DNA of 64,000 nt from positions 2,914,001 to 2,978,000 of the forward strand of contig OY730440.1 in NCBI GenBank assembly GCA_963422655.1, given 5' to 3'. The position numbers and the translations under genes were made by a program. Below the pieces are notes generated by a model that did not search any database, was not told the DNA's origin, and was given only the letters and a program-made list of their open reading frames with translations. The stretch is from CATQHS01 sp963422655. GTDB taxonomy: Bacteria > Actinomycetota > Acidimicrobiia > Acidimicrobiales > Aldehydirespiratoraceae. Position 1 is the stretch's first letter. Every line of letters begins with the position of its first letter. Positions 60,686 to 64,000 of this stretch are shown in pieces.

Positions 60686-60752
60686 GTTGCCGATAGCTCA
60701 GGGCGAGGTAGAGCTTCAGGTCAAAGGTTGGAGTCCGAATCTTGATGGCAAC
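60686..60752 (+). other. Degenerate tRNA-like sequence
   Basis: GTTGCCG (60686-60692) pairs fully (one G:T) with TGGCAAC (60746-60752) as an acceptor stem, and a D-arm-like GCTC ... GAGC (60696-60714) follows with normal spacing. The interior is about nine bases too short and no normal anticodon stem can be drawn, so it is likely a decayed tRNA or a chance mimic. It occupies the gap between rpmG and the metallo-hydrolase gene. Confidence 0.4.
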
Positions 60753-60758
60753 TGAGTC

Positions 60759-61511
60759 GTGGTGGCAACTGATCTGTCAGTGACGGTGCTGGGATGCAGC
60801 GGTTCCTACGCGGCCCCCGGCAACCCCTGCACCAGCTACCTGATGCGAAGCTCGGGCGCCACCGTGCTGCTCGACTGCGGCCCGGGTTCGCTGGGACCGT
60901 TGCAGACCGAGATAAACTTCGACCAACTCAGTGCCATAGTGCTGACTCATTGCCATCCCGATCATTGGTTGGAACTTCCGGTGATTCGCAATGTCTTCAC
61001 TTGGTTCCATCCCCGTTCGGGGGTGCCCGTGTACGGGACGGCCGAGACCCGGGCCATGGACCGGGCCATCACGGTTCGGGCCCGAGACCGCCACGACCCG
61101 CTGGCCTGGGCCACTATCGACGCCTCCTCCGAGGTGACCGTCGGTGACCAGAGTTGGAGATTCGCCCTCACCGACCATCCAGTGGAGACGCTGGCGGTGA
61201 GAGTCGACGCCGGAGGCCGATCCTTCGCCTTCAGTTCTGATACCGGCCCCGGCTGGGACTTTCGGGCACTGGGTGCCGACATCGACGTGGCCATGTGCGA
61301 CGCCAGCCATCCTCGCCAGCTCGAGGGCCGGGGCATCCCTCACATGAGTGCCCGCCAAGCCGCGGCAGCCGCCGGCATAGCCGGGATCGACCGGCTGGTT
61401 CTCACCCATGTGGCGCCTGGCGTCGACCCCGAAAGCCAGCAGGCGGAGGCTCAAGCCGCCTACGGTGGCACAGTGGAGGTGGCCCGACCCGGGTTCACTT
61501 TCGCGGTCTGA
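60759..61511 (+). CDS. MBL-fold metallo-hydrolase (Rv1339-like)
   Basis: A 250-residue metallo-beta-lactamase-fold protein. The metal motif is THCHPDHW (near 66-73), with TDHPVE, SSDTGPG and THVAPG further along as further ligands. Gene order (cysM ... this ... rph-rdgB) matches the mycobacterial Rv1339 neighbourhood; Rv1339 is reported to act as a cyclic-nucleotide phosphodiesterase, so that activity is plausible but unproven here. Start GTG at 60759 (or 60762). Confidence 0.85.
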   Translation: MVATDLSVTVLGCSGSYAAPGNPCTSYLMRSSGATVLLDCGPGSLGPLQTEINFDQLSAIVLTHCHPDHWLELPVIRNVFTWFHPRSGVPVYGTAETRAMDRAITVRARDRHDPLAWATIDASSEVTVGDQSWRFALTDHPVETLAVRVDAGGRSFAFSSDTGPGWDFRALGADIDVAMCDASHPRQLEGRGIPHMSARQAAAAAGIAGIDRLVLTHVAPGVDPESQQAEAQAAYGGTVEVARPGFTFAV

Positions 61512-61546
61512 GGGCCGGTGAAGTGCATGATCATTCGGAGGGCGCC

Positions 61547-62278
61547 ATGACTATTCGCGACGACGGCCGCCGATCCGACGAACTGCGTCCGTTGGAGTTG
61601 CGGCGGGATTTTACGAAGATGTCGGCCGGGGCGGCCCTGGCCGTGTTCGGGCAGACCCAGGTACTGTGCACGGCTTCGGTGGACGAGCGCATCCCTCGTT
61701 GGCTCCGGGACAGGGGCGGGGGTTGGCTCACGGCCGAGTACTCGATGCTGCCGGGTTCTTCGTCGGAACGGATCCGGCGTGGTCCCAGCGGTCGCAGCCA
61801 GGAGATCCAGCGTCTCATCGGCCGATCACTGCGGGCCGTCGTCGATCTGGAAGTCCTGGGGCCGCGCCGCGTCATCGTGGATTGCGACGTGCTGCAAGCC
61901 GACGGCGGTACCCGCACCGCCGCTATATGCGGCGGTTACGTGGCTCTGCACGATGCCGTTACCCGGCTGATCCAGTCCGGCAAGCTCGACACGAACCCCA
62001 TCTTCGACGAGTGCGCAGCGGTCAGCGTCGGCATCGTCGACGGCACGGCTCTGCTGGATCTGCCCTACCCCGAAGACGCCAGGGCTGAAGTAGACCTGAA
62101 CGTGGTAATGACCGGGACGGGTCGTTTCGTGGAGGTGCAGGGGACCGCGGAAGGCAAGGCCTTCGAACGAGCTCAACTCGACGAGCTGATCGACCTGGCC
62201 ACCGAGGGGATCGGTGAGGTAGTCCGAGCCCAGCGGGCGGTGCTGGCCCACCCACCGGAGCCCAGGGTCGAGCAGTGA
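61547..62278 (+). CDS. rph: Ribonuclease PH
   Basis: A 243-residue phosphorolytic exoribonuclease that trims tRNA 3' ends. Family landmarks are VLCTASVDERIPRWLRD, GWLTAEYSMLPGSS, GRSQEIQRLIGRSLRAVVDLEVLG and DVLQADGGTRTAAI. The ATG at 61547 follows CGGAGGG; the upstream reading to 61295 overlaps the metallo-hydrolase gene in another frame. rdgB starts one base after its stop. Confidence 0.96.
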   Translation: MTIRDDGRRSDELRPLELRRDFTKMSAGAALAVFGQTQVLCTASVDERIPRWLRDRGGGWLTAEYSMLPGSSSERIRRGPSGRSQEIQRLIGRSLRAVVDLEVLGPRRVIVDCDVLQADGGTRTAAICGGYVALHDAVTRLIQSGKLDTNPIFDECAAVSVGIVDGTALLDLPYPEDARAEVDLNVVMTGTGRFVEVQGTAEGKAFERAQLDELIDLATEGIGEVVRAQRAVLAHPPEPRVEQ

Positions 62279-62279
62279 C

Positions 62280-62858
62280 ATGATCAGGTTGGTCTGTGCC
62301 AGCGCCAACCCCGACAAGGTGACCGAGATGGCGGCCCTGCTGGCCGGGGTGGCCGAACTGCTGCCTCGGCCAGCGCAACTGGGAGAAGTGGTCGAAGACG
62401 CCGGTGACCTGGAGGGCAACGCCCGGTTGAAAGCCGTTGCGGTGAGCCGGTGGGCCGGCGCTGCCGCCGTGGCCGACGACACCGGCCTGGAAGTGGAAGC
62501 GCTGGGCGGCGGACCCGGTGTGCGCACAGCTCGCTATGCCGGTGCGGGCGCCACTTACGCCGACAACGTATGCCGGCTCCTGGCCGATCTGAACGGGGTG
62601 TCGGCACCGCAACGGCGGGCCCGGTTCCGCACCGTGGTCGTGGTGTGCTGGCCCGAGGGCCCAGAGCTGGTCGCCTCTGGCGAGGTGGAAGGCCTGATCG
62701 CCACTGAGCCCCGGGGGAGTGGGGGATTCGGCTACGACTCGGTTTTCGTTCCCGTCGAGGGTGATGGCCGGACTTTCGCTCAGATGAACGGGAACGACAA
62801 GCACACCCTGAGTCACCGGGGCCGAGCCTTTCGGGATCTGGTCCGAGCCCTGTCGTAG
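62280..62858 (+). CDS. rdgB: XTP/dITP diphosphatase (non-canonical purine pyrophosphatase)
   Basis: A 192-residue Ham1/RdgB enzyme that removes XTP, dITP and ITP from the nucleotide pool. Family motifs are CASANPDKVTEM (residues 6-17), EGNARLKA, AVADDTGLEVEALGGGPGVRTARYAG and GFGYDSVFVP. It starts at 62280, one base after the rph stop, so it is co-translated with rph. This order (rph-rdgB) is conserved in actinobacteria. Confidence 0.96.
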   Translation: MIRLVCASANPDKVTEMAALLAGVAELLPRPAQLGEVVEDAGDLEGNARLKAVAVSRWAGAAAVADDTGLEVEALGGGPGVRTARYAGAGATYADNVCRLLADLNGVSAPQRRARFRTVVVVCWPEGPELVASGEVEGLIATEPRGSGGFGYDSVFVPVEGDGRTFAQMNGNDKHTLSHRGRAFRDLVRALS

Positions 62859-62936
62859 GCCGGGGTTTGGCGAATGGGTGCAGCGCCCATCGGGGCCGCG
62901 GACCTGCACCGGGCTCGGGTTGGCGCCGGATCGGGT

Positions 62937-63020
62937 GCGGACGGGGGGAATCGAACCCCCACACCCTTGCGGGTACTGGGACCTAAACCCAGCGCGTCTG
63001 CCTGATTCCGCCACGTCCGC
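62937..63020 (-). tRNA. tRNA-Leu (anticodon UAG)
   Basis: An 84-base class II tRNA, read from 63020. The acceptor arms GCGGACG and CGTCCGC pair, the anticodon loop is TTTAGGT with anticodon TAG, and the long variable arm (TACCCGCAAGGGTG) and T-loop (GGTTCGATTCC) are typical of Leu. CCA is not encoded. Confidence 0.96.
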
Positions 63021-63079
63021 GAGGTGGATCCAGGATACTGCTACCAGGATCGGAGCCGGCCCCGGTAGCCTGCACGACC

Positions 63080-63673
63080 ATGACCACTCGGCCTCGCTCG
63101 GACTCGCTGGCTCCGGGACCCAACCCCCAAACCGAAGTGTTCAACCGGTTGCTCCAAGATCGCATCGTGGTGCTGGGTTCCGACGTCGATGACGAGCTCG
63201 CCAATTTCATCATGGCCCAACTGCTCTACCTGGAGGGGCAGGATGTCACCAGGCCGATCTGGCTCTACATCAACAGCCCGGGCGGATCGGTGACCTCGGG
63301 TATGGCCATATACGACACCATGCAGTTCGTGCAGCCCGAGGTGGGCACGATCTGTTTGGGGCTGGGAGCGTCGATGGGGCAGTTCCTGCTGTGTGCCGGC
63401 GCACCGGGCAAGCGCTACGCCCTGCCCCACGCTCGAATCATGATGCACCAGCCCTTGGGCGGCGTTCGGGGTCAGGCTACCGATATCGCCATCCAGGCCG
63501 AGCAGATGGCTTACACCAAGCGGCTGTTGCAGGAACGTATCGCCGATCACACCGGTCAGACCGTGGAGCAGATCGAGGCCGACTCCGACCGGGATCGCTG
63601 GTTCACTGCCACCGAGGCCAAGGACTACGGCATCATCGACCACGTGATCGTCAAGCGCGGGGAGATGCGCTGA
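63080..63673 (+). CDS. clpP: ATP-dependent Clp protease proteolytic subunit
   Basis: A 197-residue serine protease subunit. The catalytic Ser is in GLGASMGQFLL, His in ARIMMHQPLGG, and Asp in the ADSDRDRWFTA region. NSPGGSVTSGMAIYDTMQ is the conserved substrate-binding strand. The ATG at 63080 fits, although the N-terminal 20 residues may be a propeptide. Its last 23 bases overlap the converging rpe gene. Actinobacteria often carry two clpP genes; a second is not in the window. Confidence 0.95.
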   Translation: MTTRPRSDSLAPGPNPQTEVFNRLLQDRIVVLGSDVDDELANFIMAQLLYLEGQDVTRPIWLYINSPGGSVTSGMAIYDTMQFVQPEVGTICLGLGASMGQFLLCAGAPGKRYALPHARIMMHQPLGGVRGQATDIAIQAEQMAYTKRLLQERIADHTGQTVEQIEADSDRDRWFTATEAKDYGIIDHVIVKRGEMR

Positions 63674-64000
63674 GGGCGCTCGACCGCAGGGCTCTGATAG
63701 CAGGCTCGATCCCCTCGGGGTGGGCGAAGACGGCTGAGCCGGCCACCAGCACGTTGGCCCCGGCCGCCACCGCCCGGCCCGCGGTGCGGGCGTCGATTCC
63801 GCCGTCCACCTCCAAGTCGATGTCGCGGCCCGACTCGCAGATCATTCGTCGGATCGTGGCCATCTTGGACTCAGTGGCGGCGATATAGCGCTGGCCGCCG
63901 AAGCCGGGGTTGACCGTCATCACCAGCACCTCGTCGATTAGCTCGATGACTTCCGAGATGGCGCTGGCCGGTGTGTGAGGATTGAGCACCACCCCGGGTC
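63651..64000 (-). CDS. rpe: Ribulose-phosphate 3-epimerase, partial
   Basis: The C-terminal half of an epimerase of the pentose phosphate/Calvin pathways; the 5' end lies past the window edge. GVVLNPHTPAS, LVMTVNPGFGGQ (family motif), LEVDGGID with a catalytic Asp, and GANVLVAGSAVF are all present. The end overlaps clpP by 23 bases in the opposite orientation. Confidence 0.93.
   Translation of the reverse strand, partial: PGVVLNPHTPASAISEVIELIDEVLVMTVNPGFGGQRYIAATESKMATIRRMICESGRDIDLEVDGGIDARTAGRAVAAGANVLVAGSAVFAHPEGIEPAIRALRSSALSASPRA

Noticed and set aside
61295..61546. rph start at 61295
   Set aside because: That part lies within the metallo-hydrolase gene in another frame; the ATG at 61547 with its Shine-Dalgarno fits RNase PH.
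1..64000. CRISPR arrays, insertion sequences and integrases
   Set aside because: No regularly spaced repeats of 25-40 bases and no transposase or integrase reading frames were found. The tandem repeats seen have no spacers.

Overview
The window is high-GC DNA from an actinobacterium. Gene order points the same way: rpsO-pnp-dapB, dapA-rnj, and a JAMM protease / cysM / metallo-hydrolase / rph / rdgB series that I recall from Mycobacterium (mec-cysO-cysM ... Rv1339-rphA-rdgB). The paired Rieske oxygenases, many acyl-CoA enzymes and the overall style would suit an uncultured Acidimicrobiia-like lineage, but that placement is inference. No rRNA, CRISPR array or insertion sequence was found.

Layout. 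1-5.0 kb: a Liv-type ABC importer on the minus strand (livF, livG, livM, livH, substrate-binding lipoprotein). 5.2-11.6 kb: a catabolic cluster with two Rieske oxygenase proteins and a beta subunit on plus, facing a heme-oxygenase-like protein, an alpha/beta hydrolase, a RidA protein and an amidohydrolase on minus. 11.8-15.0 kb: a compact three-gene, defence-like operon (DUF262 protein, AAA ATPase, unknown protein). 15.0-19.5 kb: membrane and secreted proteins and a zinc dehydrogenase.

19.5-33.5 kb is a defence island of lower GC. It holds an XRE/HNH chimera, a HEPN/MNT pair, a decayed hsdR, a frameshifted TIGR02391-type gene, and then an intact four-gene operon transcribed AlbA-HATPase, TrlF-type PHP-ATPase, AlbA-HATPase, SIR2 protein. 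33.7-37.4 kb: an acyl-CoA synthetase, an ArsC-like gene with an in-frame UGA at the catalytic Cys position and a SECIS-like hairpin just downstream (a probable selenoprotein), a ferredoxin and a ferredoxin reductase.

37.5-52.4 kb is mostly core genome (rpsO, pnp, dapB, surf1, dapA, rnj, ald, an acyl-CoA dehydrogenase). It is interrupted at 42.1-45.5 kb by an AT-richer secreted sialidase whose signal-peptide region contains a run of 16 G. A third AlbA-HATPase gene (52.5-54.2 kb) lies beside the tmRNA gene. 54.3-64 kb: ssrA, smpB, a PQ-loop protein, a JAMM protease, an alpha/beta hydrolase, an MFS pump, cysM, rpmB, rpmG (53 codons), a degenerate tRNA-like sequence, a metallo-hydrolase, rph, rdgB, tRNA-Leu(UAG), clpP and the start-truncated rpe.

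The most unusual items are the ArsC-like selenoprotein candidate, the AlbA/TrlF/AlbA/SIR2 operon, the DUF262/ATPase/unknown operon, the G16 tract in the sialidase gene, and several broken genes (hsdR, the TIGR02391-type gene, an Lrp/AldR remnant). Several short tandem repeats sit across or just before stop codons. No stretch longer than 300 bases is without a gene; the longest gaps (45508-45773, 23734-23972) show nothing I can interpret.
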